Positions 1-9,443 of a stretch of DNA of 64,000 bases are shown here, piece after piece (position 1 is the first letter of the stretch; each line of letters begins with the position of its first letter). The notes below the pieces were generated by a model. That model was not told the origin of the DNA. It did not search any database and saw only the letters and a list, made by a program, of their open reading frames with translations. Source of the DNA: AV40 sp035568175 (lineage in GTDB: Bacteria; Verrucomicrobiota; Verrucomicrobiia; Chthoniobacterales; UBA10450); assembly GCA_035568175.1 (NCBI GenBank), contig DATMON010000005.1:124001-188000 (forward strand). The letters run 5' to 3'. The translations under genes were made by a program, and so were the position numbers.

Positions 1-374
1 CACTGACGATGGTCGAAGGTTGGCACTAATCGAAGCCAATTAGTCTGCCGCAATCGGATTGTTTTGATCCAGTTCTCCGCCTTTTCGCACCAGCACCACA
101 AAACTATTCGTTCTCCAAAGCAGGCGATAATTCTGATCGAACCATCTGACCCACAGGATGATTGGGGCGTTAGCGACAACGTTAGATTCCAAGCCACGAC
201 CACTGCTGGGTTATTCCGCTTAAGATCACCGATCACAATCCGGTTAACTCAATCCGCAAGCATCGGTAAAAACATCCGCGCGATCGTAGTTTAGGGTTGG
301 CAAGATGGAGGCGTGGCTTCGTCACGGTGATGGACCAACACGTGCCCGCCGACGAATGATCGAATGGACCGTGC
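1..374. other. No gene recognised
   Basis: No convincing gene is visible in the 374 bases beyond the end of the GT-C gene. In plus-strand frame 2 the first 14 codons end in a stop at about base 43 and could be the last residues of a gene entering from the left, but this is too short to support. The short open frames here have no recognisable domain. Confidence 0.4.
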
Positions 375-2189
375 CTACGGTTTCCAGCCCTGAACGAGGA
401 CGAGCTCCAAGTTCTCGAACTCTTGGACCTGGAGGCGGGGAGACAACCCAATCGGGCCGGCACTGGTCGCGTGAACACGAAGAAAGTGTCCAACTTGCAG
501 CGGCCAACCGAAATCATATGGAACGCCGTGCCAGCCCCCTACCGGATCCCGATAGATGGGCGGTTTCGCGGGAAGAACGGGAGGCGCCAAAGGGAAAGGA
601 AGCGTGCCAGCAACAAAAACACGATGACCCGAGCGCAGGACCGTCTCGAGCTTGGCGAGAACGGGCTGAATCGGGTCTGCCATCTTGATCTCGCGCAGAA
701 CAAGGTCGTAGCGATGAAACCTATGATCTCTGATTGGAGGCAGGGTAACGACCTCCGCCGGGCCGCCATAGTAACGGCAGAGTGTGATCGCACATTCCCA
801 GCGCGGGACTAAAATCACATCCCCTTCTTTCCCGAGCTGTTCAATCCGAGCTGCCAGTAAGTCAACATTCGTATGGCGGGTCGGCAGCTCGGTCCAGGCC
901 GGAAGTCCGGCCAACGCAACAAATATGATCGCAATCGCCAGCCGAACGATCCTAAGCGAAGAAAGAGGGTGAACTTTCCCGGCAGATGGCCACACCCCGA
1001 AAATAACATCCAGCGTGCATGCGACAAACGCCACGAGAGTGATGTAATACCACGGCTGGGTGTAGTAGTTGAGGAGCTTGAGAAATCCTACATAACCAAC
1101 TACGCCGACAACCGAACAAACTCCGGCGTAGAGAACCGCCGATGAAATGAAAGTGCTGCGGTCCGGTGCGGCGGTCGCATTAGGGGAAATCGGTCCTAGT
1201 TCACCCTTCTCGTGGTTACGAAGAAGTCGATGTCGCAGGGTGACGGCCGCCCGTACCAGCAGCAAGATCAAACCGGTGAAGAACAGCGCCACCCATAGCC
1301 AAATCGCCACTGAATCGGGCGAACCGATGACCTCGCATCCACGCGTCCAAAGCCATTTGAAATCGACGGGAAAATTCACCAAAAAGGACCATTCGTGCAT
1401 CCGTCGCATCATCGGCACGTACGGTACCAACGAGACGGCGGCCAAAAGACCAATGGCCACAACAATACCCGCCGTCCGATAAGCTCGTCTCCGCCAAGCT
1501 ACCGCTATTGCGCCGACCGAAATGGCGAGCAAAAGAACGGAGTTATAGTAGAGGCATTGCACGCTGAGCAGGGCCAGCGCCGCAGCTGCCATCACCCGCC
1601 CGACGGCCGGAGGGGATGGAGCATCCACCAGGCGCCAAAAACTTCGAAAGGTAAGCAGGATTAAGAAAATCCCCAACCCGTAGGCCCGGGCCGAGTCACC
1701 GTAACGAATCAGCATTGGATTTAATCCGATGAGGACGAGTGAAAGAACGGGCAGGCGCGCGCCTAACGAATGCGAATTAATCCATAAGACCGCAAGTATG
1801 CCGAGGCCCGTAAGGCAACCCAGTGTTCGCAAGGCCGCATCGTTATGGGATCCAAACAGCTCCAGCCACGACCTTAGAAGCAGGAAAAATAAAAAGGGGA
1901 ACGAATCGTAATCGAGAGATCGCCACATCTCCCCAAACGAAGACAACGTGGCCAGGTTGGCACTGTTTGTTTCGTCACGCCAAAGTCCGCCAACGTGGGT
2001 TACGAACCGCAAGTGGAGAGCCACGGCCAGACAGGCCGCTATGGTTACGACAACCCATTCCAATCGCCCCAGGTAAGTCCAAAACAATGGCCTGAGGATT
2101 TCAATCCTGGATGACGAGGCCGAATTCGGCGTCCGGTTAGCTTGATCCCCTGCGCCACTGATCGGGGCAGGTGCGACGGGCGTCATCAC
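375..2189 (-). CDS. GT-C type polytopic membrane glycosyltransferase
   Basis: This is a 604-residue integral membrane protein. About ten or more hydrophobic segments lie between residues 45 and 450, followed by a soluble C-terminal domain of roughly 170 residues. The first extramembrane loop contains LWRDETN, the acidic pair typical of GT-C (ArnT/PMT-like) enzymes that use polyprenyl-phosphate sugars. This suggests transfer of a sugar to a lipid, glycan or protein outside the inner membrane. The start is GTG at 2189 with an ATG directly after it at 2186; either overlaps the upstream fusion gene's stop. It is the last gene of a four-gene glycan cluster. Substrate and acceptor cannot be told from sequence. 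Confidence 0.8.
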   Translation of the reverse strand: MMTPVAPAPISGAGDQANRTPNSASSSRIEILRPLFWTYLGRLEWVVVTIAACLAVALHLRFVTHVGGLWRDETNSANLATLSSFGEMWRSLDYDSFPFLFFLLLRSWLELFGSHNDAALRTLGCLTGLGILAVLWINSHSLGARLPVLSLVLIGLNPMLIRYGDSARAYGLGIFLILLTFRSFWRLVDAPSPPAVGRVMAAAALALLSVQCLYYNSVLLLAISVGAIAVAWRRRAYRTAGIVVAIGLLAAVSLVPYVPMMRRMHEWSFLVNFPVDFKWLWTRGCEVIGSPDSVAIWLWVALFFTGLILLLVRAAVTLRHRLLRNHEKGELGPISPNATAAPDRSTFISSAVLYAGVCSVVGVVGYVGFLKLLNYYTQPWYYITLVAFVACTLDVIFGVWPSAGKVHPLSSLRIVRLAIAIIFVALAGLPAWTELPTRHTNVDLLAARIEQLGKEGDVILVPRWECAITLCRYYGGPAEVVTLPPIRDHRFHRYDLVLREIKMADPIQPVLAKLETVLRSGHRVFVAGTLPFPLAPPVLPAKPPIYRDPVGGWHGVPYDFGWPLQVGHFLRVHATSAGPIGLSPRLQVQEFENLELVLVQGWKP

Positions 2190-3640
2190 TTTTTACAGCC
2201 GACGACCACCGCCTGGATCAATAAGTCGCGAATTCCAAAGGAATATTCGACCAAATTAAAGCCCGCTTGTTCGACTACGTTGCGTGCCTGGTCACGCGAC
2301 TCGAGCAGGGAAATTTCTGGAGGATGTAAACGCAGCGGCCTAACATTATTGCCGCGAACGAAATCGAGGATGCCGTGAACAATCTTCAGAACGAAAACAC
2401 TCGTGGCCCAACGATGCGGCCAGAAAATCACAACCTTTCCACCCGGTTTCACGGTGCGGCCCATTTCGCGGAGAATCTGAATAATTTGGTCGCGCGAGAA
2501 ATGTTCAACGACTCCCAAATTGTAAGCGCCGTCAAAACTGGACTGCGGGAGACCGTCTAGATGAAGAATATCGCCATGCCATACCGCCTCGGCGCGGGGA
2601 TTATTGCGACGATACGATTCCAAAGCTGGCAGTGAAATATCCACCGCGGTGATCCGCATCTCGCGCGACAGCTGCTCGTCCACCTGGCCCGATCCGCACC
2701 CGGCATGAAGAAGCCGCGCTCCTGGAACGAAATGCTTGTGGATGAAATGGTCTAAGTTGCGGCGGATGGCGAATCGCCGATAAATGGTTGCGATCACGGA
2801 ATAGATGCGTCTACTCTTTTCCTGTCCCTTAGTCCAATAGGCATCCCAGCCCTGTGGATCTTGCAATGGCCGTTCGGCCTCGAGAACCGGCGGCAAAGGT
2901 GAAGAAACGAGAAAACTCTCCGGACGCCGGATACTGGCGATGTAAAGCCCAATCAACCGCGCAGCGCTCCGCAGCGTTTCAGACAAGGACATCTTGGAAC
3001 TGCCGTACGTTCGCGCGGGCAAAGCGATCGGCACTTCCTCGATCGGGAATCCGTTTCGGTAAAGGACAAACAAGCTCTCAAAAAAGAACGAATATCCGTA
3101 CGACCGAACCCGGTCGAAGAGCTCCTCGGGGATGGCGCCGAGTTGATATACACGCAAGGCGCCGGTGGCGTCGTGTGGCAAGTGCAGAAGGGTAACAGTG
3201 AGAAAATGTCCCAGATGCGTCAGCGAACGGCGCAGCGGATTCCATCCGGGAAGGCTGTGACGCTTCAAATAGCGCGACCCGATCGTCACTGACCGGCCGC
3301 TCGCCTCCGCGGCCTGCAAGAGTCTCAGCACGTCCGTCGGCTGGTGAGTAAAATCGCAATCCATCGTCACTAAAGTTTCATAACCTTCAGCGTAGGCGTA
3401 GCGGATGCCTTCATGATGAGCGCTCCCGATGCCGAGCTTGCCCGATCGATGGATGACCCGCACATGGGGGAATTCCTCCGACAAACGCTCGATAATCTCC
3501 CCGGTCCCGTCGGCCGAAGCGTCATCGCAAAAAAGAATGTCGGCCCCCAATTGAAGCGCGGTCAGCTCGCGACAAAGCCGCTCGACGTTCTCAGCTTCGT
3601 TGTAGGTCGGAATGAAAATGAGAAGATTAGGCCATTTCAT
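2186..3640 (-). CDS. GT2 glycosyltransferase fused to SAM methyltransferase
   Basis: Residues 1 to about 235 are a GT-A, family 2 glycosyltransferase of the dolichyl-phosphate-mannose-synthase type: IPTYNEAENV near the start, then FCDDASADGT and MDCDFTHQP as nucleotide and metal-binding motifs. There are no obvious membrane segments after it. A linker follows, and from about residue 300 a class I methyltransferase with the SAM motif LLHAGCGSG, an acidic AVDIS and the post-II region GGKVVIFWP. The two activities probably act on the same lipid-linked sugar. The gene overlaps its upstream SDR neighbour by 14 nt and its downstream GT-C neighbour by 4 nt, so the four are likely co-transcribed. The domain calls are firm; the product sugar is unknown. 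Confidence 0.85.
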   Translation of the reverse strand: MKWPNLLIFIPTYNEAENVERLCRELTALQLGADILFCDDASADGTGEIIERLSEEFPHVRVIHRSGKLGIGSAHHEGIRYAYAEGYETLVTMDCDFTHQPTDVLRLLQAAEASGRSVTIGSRYLKRHSLPGWNPLRRSLTHLGHFLTVTLLHLPHDATGALRVYQLGAIPEELFDRVRSYGYSFFFESLFVLYRNGFPIEEVPIALPARTYGSSKMSLSETLRSAARLIGLYIASIRRPESFLVSSPLPPVLEAERPLQDPQGWDAYWTKGQEKSRRIYSVIATIYRRFAIRRNLDHFIHKHFVPGARLLHAGCGSGQVDEQLSREMRITAVDISLPALESYRRNNPRAEAVWHGDILHLDGLPQSSFDGAYNLGVVEHFSRDQIIQILREMGRTVKPGGKVVIFWPHRWATSVFVLKIVHGILDFVRGNNVRPLRLHPPEISLLESRDQARNVVEQAGFNLVEYSFGIRDLLIQAVVVGCKK

Positions 3641-4577
3641 GAGTCATTTCTGCTTCCCTCACGAGGTTGGCCACAAGGTTTCTGAAGTCGATGGTGGGCG
3701 ACCATCCGGTCGCGGCCCGCAGCTTGTTCGAATCGCCTCGGAATGGGTGAGCAGCCCTCTTTAAGAGCCTCGGATCCAGTTGCACGTGACGTCGCCAATC
3801 GAGACCGACCGCATCGAAGGCAATCTCGGCAAATTCGCGCACCGTATGCACCTCACCCGACGCCACGACAAAGTCGCTCGGGTCCGCCAATTGCAGGATG
3901 CGGAACATCGCGTCCACGTAATCAGGCGCGTAACCCCAGTCGACGCGCGCTTCTATATCGCCAAGGACCAGTTTAAATGCGGGATGGCGTCGTGCACGCC
4001 ACGCCCCACGCACGATTTTTTGCGAAAGGAACGACGGGTTGCGCAGAGCCGACTCGTGATTGAACAGGATTCCGCTCGCGGCGAAAACTCCTCGTTCGCG
4101 GCGAAACAGTTGGCAACACTGGATGCCGGCAGCCTTGGAGATTCCGTAGGCTGAGTTCGGGACAAAGGCGGTCTGCTCGTTCTGCCATTCCGTGACCGGC
4201 ATCCCGAACACATGCGACGAGGCTGCATAAAATAGGCGCCCCTTGCCGCTTCGTTCAATGATTTGAAGGACGTTGAGCAAGCCGAGAACATGGACATCGA
4301 AACTGCGCCTCAGCACTTCGGCAGCGCAGTCGCTCACGGCCTCTTCAGTTGAATGATGAAACGCCGCCAGGTAGTAGACCTCATCCGGACGAAGGGTCTG
4401 TAAATTGTGTTCAACCGTTCCGCGATGTAAAATGTCGACAACCTCACAGTCGCACGCCGTGTCGGTTCCAGGATCGGCGCGCGTCCAACCGCGCACATTG
4501 TAATCGCGCGCTAGGAGAAAACGGGCGAGCAGACGGCCATCTTGACCGCCAGCGCCGATGATCAGGGCCGTTCGCAT
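3627..4577 (-). CDS. GDP-mannose 4,6-dehydratase-like SDR epimerase/dehydratase
   Basis: This is an extended short-chain dehydrogenase of 316 residues. The N-terminal NAD(P)-binding motif is GAGGQDGRLLA, where the QDG is characteristic of the GDP-mannose dehydratase (Gmd) group. The catalytic Ser lies in AASSHVFG and the Tyr-Lys pair in YGISKAA. FNHES and DWGYAPDYVD further match Gmd-like enzymes. It is about 30 residues shorter than classical Gmd and the product may be another nucleotide sugar, so no gene symbol is given. It starts inside the end of the methyltransferase gene (16 nt overlap) and should supply the activated sugar for the neighbouring transferases. Confidence 0.8.
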   Translation of the reverse strand: MRTALIIGAGGQDGRLLARFLLARDYNVRGWTRADPGTDTACDCEVVDILHRGTVEHNLQTLRPDEVYYLAAFHHSTEEAVSDCAAEVLRRSFDVHVLGLLNVLQIIERSGKGRLFYAASSHVFGMPVTEWQNEQTAFVPNSAYGISKAAGIQCCQLFRRERGVFAASGILFNHESALRNPSFLSQKIVRGAWRARRHPAFKLVLGDIEARVDWGYAPDYVDAMFRILQLADPSDFVVASGEVHTVREFAEIAFDAVGLDWRRHVQLDPRLLKRAAHPFRGDSNKLRAATGWSPTIDFRNLVANLVREAEMTHEMA

Positions 4578-5920
4578 AGCGCTTCGGCTCCCACGACTTC
4601 AATCGCGGGCAAAGGGAAGATGAGTTTCCCTCCCCTCCGAAGGAATGCGCTTTCCCGCTGAATCAAGGTGTTGCGAAAATGCCATGGAAGCACCAGCAGG
4701 TAGTCTGGATTTCTCGCATGCGCTTCGCGCTCGGGGATGATAGGGATATTTGTGCCAGGGGTGAAACAATCGAATTTGTCCGGATTGACCTCCGCAATCG
4801 CGGGGAGCAAATCGGATTTGATCCCGCAATGTTGCAGCAGCACATTGCCTTTGGTCGACGCGCCATAACCGAGCACGATGGAGTTCTGCTCTTTTAGGGC
4901 GAGTAAGAGGCTGAGAAGTTTCTGCTTATGGACCGTCACCGCCGCTCCGAAAGCGCGATGCTGCGAACTCGTGCTCAGACCTTCAGCGGCTTCCGCGGCG
5001 AGCAACCCTTCGAGTTGTTTTGTGTTTTCCGATCGTTGCGAAGCTCGGCGTGCCGCTGTCACAGCAAAGCTGCCGCCGTTGATATCGTTGAAATCAACGT
5101 TCAATATTTTGAGACCGCAGCGATCGGTCATCCACTTGATCTGCCGGAGAGAGTAATACTCCAAGTGTTCATGGCAAACGGTGTCGTATCCCATCGTCCT
5201 GACCATGGCCGGCAGATAACTCATTTCGAAATGCCAGATGCCGTCTTCTTCCAGGATGGAAGCGATGTCCCTCATAAAGGCGAGCGGGTTCTCCAGATCA
5301 TAGAACATCGCAATCGAGGTAATAATTCGCGCCTTCTTCTTTCCGAAAGTCGCTCGAAAAAGCTCGGCGGAGAAAAAATTCACCAGCAGAGAAATATCTT
5401 TTCGATAAAAGGGTGCAAACTTCCCGGCGGAGGGATCGATTCCGACTATCGTCAGGCCCTCGTCCGGATAAAATGAGAGCAGGGTGCCGTCGTTACTTCC
5501 AATGTCGAGCACTAGATCTCCAGGTTGGAGAGGATATCGTTCAAGGAGGTGTCCTACTTTTTGGTCGAGATGCTTGACCATGGCTCGATTGAGCGATGAT
5601 CGATAGCCGTAATGTTCGCCGTACATCTCGTCGAGATTGTAGGTTTGACAGAGCTGCACCAGTCCGCACGCCGTCGGATTCCGTTCTTTGTCGCAAGCCA
5701 CCAACTCGAGCGGCCCTTTGCTCAAGGCGGCGTCACGCACGTTGGGGAATATTCCAGTCAGATATTGTTCGCCCAGGGAAAGAATTGAAACGAGATCGCG
5801 GTTCCCGCAGATGCGACAGGCGTCTATCGATCGAAAAGCGGGCCGTTGTACAGGTGCACCGATTAGGCCTTCTTGAACACGTGGTTGAGGGACGCGCACA
5901 CCCGTTGTTCCAGTTGCCAT
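4562..5920 (-). CDS. Zinc-binding class I sugar C-methyltransferase
   Basis: Three parts match the TylCIII/NovU-like sugar C-methyltransferase architecture. First comes an N-terminal zinc module starting ACRICGNRD with later Cys residues in VACDKER and LVQLCQTY. Then a SAM-binding core with LVLDIGSNDGTLL and VGIDPS. Last is a C-terminal domain with VLGYGASTKGN. It probably methylates a nucleotide-linked hexose in the local glycan pathway. The open frame continues upstream to a GTG at 6019, but those extra 33 codons read as part of a glycosyltransferase. I therefore start at the ATG at 5920, which gives 452 residues; family members are usually about 410. Confidence 0.75.
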   Translation of the reverse strand: MATGTTGVRVPQPRVQEGLIGAPVQRPAFRSIDACRICGNRDLVSILSLGEQYLTGIFPNVRDAALSKGPLELVACDKERNPTACGLVQLCQTYNLDEMYGEHYGYRSSLNRAMVKHLDQKVGHLLERYPLQPGDLVLDIGSNDGTLLSFYPDEGLTIVGIDPSAGKFAPFYRKDISLLVNFFSAELFRATFGKKKARIITSIAMFYDLENPLAFMRDIASILEEDGIWHFEMSYLPAMVRTMGYDTVCHEHLEYYSLRQIKWMTDRCGLKILNVDFNDINGGSFAVTAARRASQRSENTKQLEGLLAAEAAEGLSTSSQHRAFGAAVTVHKQKLLSLLLALKEQNSIVLGYGASTKGNVLLQHCGIKSDLLPAIAEVNPDKFDCFTPGTNIPIIPEREAHARNPDYLLVLPWHFRNTLIQRESAFLRRGGKLIFPLPAIEVVGAEALCERP

Positions 5921-5950
5921 GCACCTTTTCGAAGCAACGGTCGTGCCAGT

Positions 5951-6145
5951 CTTTCGACTCAGCGCCGCAAGAATCGCGGCCGTCTGGTCCTTCGAATCGT
6001 CGTTAACGGCAAAGAGCACAAAGCGCGGAGCGATCTTGTCAAAGCAAGCGAACTATTCGCGTAAAACAGAAGCGATGGTTATCGCCTAGTTGTAAACCGG
6101 CATCACCACGGCAAGGGCTTGCCGGAGCGAGTTGTGGGGACAAGT
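5951..6145 (-). pseudogene. Remnant of GT2 glycosyltransferase N-terminus with two TAG stops
   Basis: Read on the minus strand in the same frame as the downstream methyltransferase, this stretch gives an N-terminal GT2 signature: AVVMPVYN, stop, AITIASVLRE, stop, then FACFDKIAPRFVLFAVNDDS and KDQTAAILAALSRK. VYN-E and VNDDSKDQT are the first and second GT2 nucleotide-sugar motifs. The first TAG replaces the expected Glu after VYN; the second falls where a Trp or similar residue would fit. After LSRK the resemblance ends and the frame runs into the methyltransferase. Most of the transferase is therefore deleted. Amber recoding is an alternative but seems unlikely, because the rest of the domain is missing. 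Confidence 0.6.
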
Positions 6146-6283
6146 TCATCCGACTTTAGGTAAACAAGTTCGCGGCCTTGCCCCCTGTTTTTCGAGAAGT
6201 CGAGACGCAGATTGGAGTTTGGGTTTAAATTTTGCTCATAGCCTGCAAACCGGCTAGAACGTCGGTGTCACGCCCGTTTTTCG

Positions 6284-7552
6284 ATGCCTGTTCCAGAATC
6301 TCTTCGCCACAAGATCGACATCGTCCTGCTGGCGATCATTTTCGCCATCGGAATTTTCCTGCGTCTGACACCGCACGCATTTTCGCCCGGCGGGCGGCTG
6401 CACTCGATTGCGTTTCTTCATCCGCAGCCTGCTTTCGACATAATCGGTTTCGACGAAGGTCTTTACCGCGAATACGTCAATGCCTTGAGCAATGGCGGGC
6501 TCGGTTCTTATCCTGACATTGTTCAGGGCTACATCGACGTCCAAAAGAAACTTCCTAGTTCGATTCTGCCGCCGCTGCGCTTCCTCTACATCTTCACCGC
6601 CTACGCGTGGCATTCGATTTTTGGATCCGAAGCGCTCGATGCGCTTCGTCAGGTCGCGGCATTCTTCAGCATGTTGACGCTTGCTCTTGCCGCCATGTTC
6701 GCGTGGCGAATTCGCGGAACGACGTCGACCATCGCGATTGCCGCGCTAATGGCGGTCGCGCCGACTCAGCTCCACATGTCGCAACACGCGCTCGTGGACG
6801 GGTTCTTCACCTTTTGGGCGTTGCTCGTTCTCTGGTTACTCTGGGAACTTCTCCGGGCGCCACGCGATTGGCGGTGGCTCGTCGGTTACATCGTTGCGTT
6901 AGTCTTACTGGTCTTAACGAAAGAAAATTCGTTCTTCGTCTGGATCGCGCTCGTCGCTTTGATCGTTACGAATCGCTGGCTCCAATTCGGAATCGTCACG
7001 CGCGAGCTCGTCATCGCCACGTTCCTCGGGCCGCTTCTCGGCGTTGTTGTCCTGATTTTTCTCGCTGGCGGTATCGATATCTTTGTTCAAAGCTATCAAC
7101 TGTCCGTCGGCAAGAATTTTCAGCTTCCTTACGCCATCCTGACCGGGGACGGTCCGTGGTACCGTTACCTGGTCGATCTTCTGCTGGTCAGCCCGATTGT
7201 TTTGCTTCTCGCGCTCGCAACAATCTTTCGATTGAACCGCGCAATGAAGCCCGAGTTGTTCATGTCGGTCTTCATTGCCGCGAGCTATCTCGTGATGTGC
7301 AACGTCAAGTACGGAATGAACCTTCGCTACGCCAACATGTGGGACATGCCGCTGCGCTTCCTCGCCTTTAGCCAAATCGTGGCGCTGACCTCGTGGATGA
7401 AATCATATCGCAGTGCTGTTATCGGCGCCGCAGTTGTATTTCTCGCGGCGATCGAATTTCATCAATACATCGTTCTCGCAGTCCGCTACCCGCTTTACGA
7501 ATTGGTCACCTACGATTTGCTGCTGGCGCTTAAGATCTTGAAATCGCCCTAG
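6284..7552 (+). CDS. GT-C/PMT-like membrane glycosyltransferase
   Basis: This 422-residue polytopic membrane protein has a first hydrophobic helix at about residues 12-28 and eight to ten more after it. The first long loop carries GFDEGLYREY, the Asp-Glu pair of GT-C transferases in the PMT/ArnT group, followed by alternating hydrophobic segments and a final loop with a Tyr-rich patch. A role in lipid-linked sugar transfer at the outer face of the inner membrane is likely. It is divergent from the glycan cluster on the minus strand and ends just before the convergent acyl-CoA dehydrogenase gene. The 12-mer AAGATCGACATC occurs near its start as codons for KIDI. Confidence 0.75.
   Translation: MPVPESLRHKIDIVLLAIIFAIGIFLRLTPHAFSPGGRLHSIAFLHPQPAFDIIGFDEGLYREYVNALSNGGLGSYPDIVQGYIDVQKKLPSSILPPLRFLYIFTAYAWHSIFGSEALDALRQVAAFFSMLTLALAAMFAWRIRGTTSTIAIAALMAVAPTQLHMSQHALVDGFFTFWALLVLWLLWELLRAPRDWRWLVGYIVALVLLVLTKENSFFVWIALVALIVTNRWLQFGIVTRELVIATFLGPLLGVVVLIFLAGGIDIFVQSYQLSVGKNFQLPYAILTGDGPWYRYLVDLLLVSPIVLLLALATIFRLNRAMKPELFMSVFIAASYLVMCNVKYGMNLRYANMWDMPLRFLAFSQIVALTSWMKSYRSAVIGAAVVFLAAIEFHQYIVLAVRYPLYELVTYDLLLALKILKSP
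6311..6322 (+). repeat. AAGATCGACATC 12-mer, exact copy
   Basis: Exact copy inside the GT-C gene, in frame as KIDI at residues 10-13, just before the first membrane helix. Confidence 0.7.
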
Positions 7553-7565
7553 CCGGAAGGAACGT

Positions 7566-9341
7566 TTAGCGAAGCGCTGAATCCGCCGCGCTCAGGATAA
7601 ACTTGTCGTCATTGTCGCTGAGGCCCGCGAGATAATTCCGAATTCTCCGGAACGATTGACGGAGGAAAAGTTCGGCAGCGGTATTCTTTTGACTGGGCGC
7701 TTCGCCGTTGCCTTGAGCCATTTGAATTTCCGAATCCCATCGGCTCAGCACCGCGGTCGATGCAAACAAATCCATCGCCGCGCCGGCGATTCTCTCTTGC
7801 ACCAATTGCATGTCCAGAATCGGTTCCCGATAAAGGATGAGCGATCGGTTCACTGCGAAATTGAAACGCCAGATCAATCGGCCGAGTTGATTGCCAAAGG
7901 AGCGTAACTCACCGCTGCGCACTGGCACATCCGGAATGCGCACAGTCGCACCGAGCCGGTTCATCCCCGCGCTCCAAGCTTTCCCGATGCCGCCTTCCCG
8001 CGTCGGTTTCAGCATCGTGTCGTAGATTTCCTTAAACTCCATCCCTGGCCCGCGCATCCCGACCAACGCAATAAACGACGTCAGCACTTCGTTGCTACCT
8101 TCCCCGATCTGATTGATTCGCGCGTCCCGCAGCATTCGTTCCAGCGGAAGGTCGACAAAGTAAGCTGAACCGCCGTAAATCTGGAACGCGTCGTTAATAC
8201 ATTCCCACAACCGTTCGGTCGTGAACACTTTCAGCATCGCCGTTTCCAGCATGTAATCTTCCAGGCCGCGATCGATCAGTGAAGCGGTAATGGTCGTCAT
8301 CGCTTCCATCGCGTAAGCGTCGGCTGCGATCCGCGCGATTTTCTCTTTCACCAAGTGAAAATTAGCGAGTGTCTTGTTGAACTGCTTCCGCGTATTCGCG
8401 TGTTTGACCGCGAGTTCGAGACAAGTTTTCGCCGCGCCGGTACAACATGCGCCGAATGTCGTGCGACCAAAATCGAGAACGGTCAGCGCAACCTTCAAAC
8501 CCTTCCCCGGCGGTCCGAGAATGTTTTCTTTAGGCACCTTTACGTCCCGCATCGAGAATCGCCCAGTCGCGGTGCCACGAATTCCCATTTTTGGCATCCG
8601 CGCCTCGAGAATTTCGAATCCCGGCATGTCCGGCGTAACCAGAAACGCGGTGACCGCGGTTTTGCCTTCTTTGCCCGGTACCGGTGTCCGCGCCATTATC
8701 GTTAGAACTTGCGCGATTGCGGCGTTCGTAATGTAACGCTTTTCGCCGTTCAAAATGAAATGCGAACCGTCAGCGCTCGGGGTCGCGGTCATTTGCACAT
8801 TGGCCGCATCGGAGCCGGCTTCCTTTTCCGTCAGCGCGAACGCGCCTAATTGTTCACCGGTCACAAGTTTCGGTAGCCAACGTTTCTGTTGTTCTTGCGT
8901 GCCGAACAACAGCAGTGCGCGAATTCCGATCGAATGATGCGCGTTCACAAACACCGATGTCGATGCGCAGCGCCGACCGATCTCCTCTAAAATTCTGCAA
9001 TTCGCCATCTGAGTGAATCCGTGACCGCCAACTTCTGGTGGTGCAGTCGCACCGAGCACGCCGACTCTTCCCAGTCCATCGATCACATCACGCGGAATGT
9101 CCGCCTGCCGATCGATCTCCGGCGCATCAAGATGTTCATCCAGAAACTTGCGCAACTCACTCAGCGTCTGGTCGATTTTAGGTTGTTCCGCTGTCGCGAT
9201 CCGGGGATACGGCATTACCCAATCGGAAACGAAATGGCCCTGAAACAGGCCTTTGACAAAACCGAGTGCTTGCGGGCCGGTGAAAAGTAATTCTTCGGCC
9301 TGCTGAATCTCTTTTTGTCGCTGTGCTTCAGTTTCAGTCAT
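7566..9341 (-). CDS. Acyl-CoA dehydrogenase with C-terminal extension (VLCAD-like)
   Basis: This FAD enzyme catalyses the first step of fatty-acid beta-oxidation. The N-terminal helical domain is followed by the flavin-binding signature LGAFALTEKEAGSDAANVQM and GEKRYITNA. A C-terminal helical domain contains IYGGSAYFVDLPLERMLRDA and then NQIGEGSNEV, where the Glu-Gly region holds the expected catalytic base. About 170 further residues form the extra C-terminal domain seen in VLCAD/ACAD9-type enzymes, so long-chain substrates are likely. The start chosen is ATG at 9341; a TTG three codons upstream is also open. It stands alone, convergent with the GT-C gene. Confidence 0.9.
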   Translation of the reverse strand: MTETEAQRQKEIQQAEELLFTGPQALGFVKGLFQGHFVSDWVMPYPRIATAEQPKIDQTLSELRKFLDEHLDAPEIDRQADIPRDVIDGLGRVGVLGATAPPEVGGHGFTQMANCRILEEIGRRCASTSVFVNAHHSIGIRALLLFGTQEQQKRWLPKLVTGEQLGAFALTEKEAGSDAANVQMTATPSADGSHFILNGEKRYITNAAIAQVLTIMARTPVPGKEGKTAVTAFLVTPDMPGFEILEARMPKMGIRGTATGRFSMRDVKVPKENILGPPGKGLKVALTVLDFGRTTFGACCTGAAKTCLELAVKHANTRKQFNKTLANFHLVKEKIARIAADAYAMEAMTTITASLIDRGLEDYMLETAMLKVFTTERLWECINDAFQIYGGSAYFVDLPLERMLRDARINQIGEGSNEVLTSFIALVGMRGPGMEFKEIYDTMLKPTREGGIGKAWSAGMNRLGATVRIPDVPVRSGELRSFGNQLGRLIWRFNFAVNRSLILYREPILDMQLVQERIAGAAMDLFASTAVLSRWDSEIQMAQGNGEAPSQKNTAAELFLRQSFRRIRNYLAGLSDNDDKFILSAADSALR

Positions 9342-9443
9342 CAAAAACAAACCCGCCGACGAACGAACGGCGGGTCACGAAGTTTAGCTATCCACCGCCG
9401 CATGTCCAACGGCTGCGCGCCGCCCTTCAAATCGACGAATTGT

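Noticed and set aside
64..294. A 76-codon plus-strand open frame near the left edge
   Set aside because: Composition and sequence do not resemble a protein of any known type, and no start signal or neighbour supports it.
6053..6088. Amber (TAG) recoding of two codons in the GT2 remnant
   Set aside because: The rest of the GT2 domain is missing downstream, so decay is simpler. No suppressor tRNA was seen in the window.
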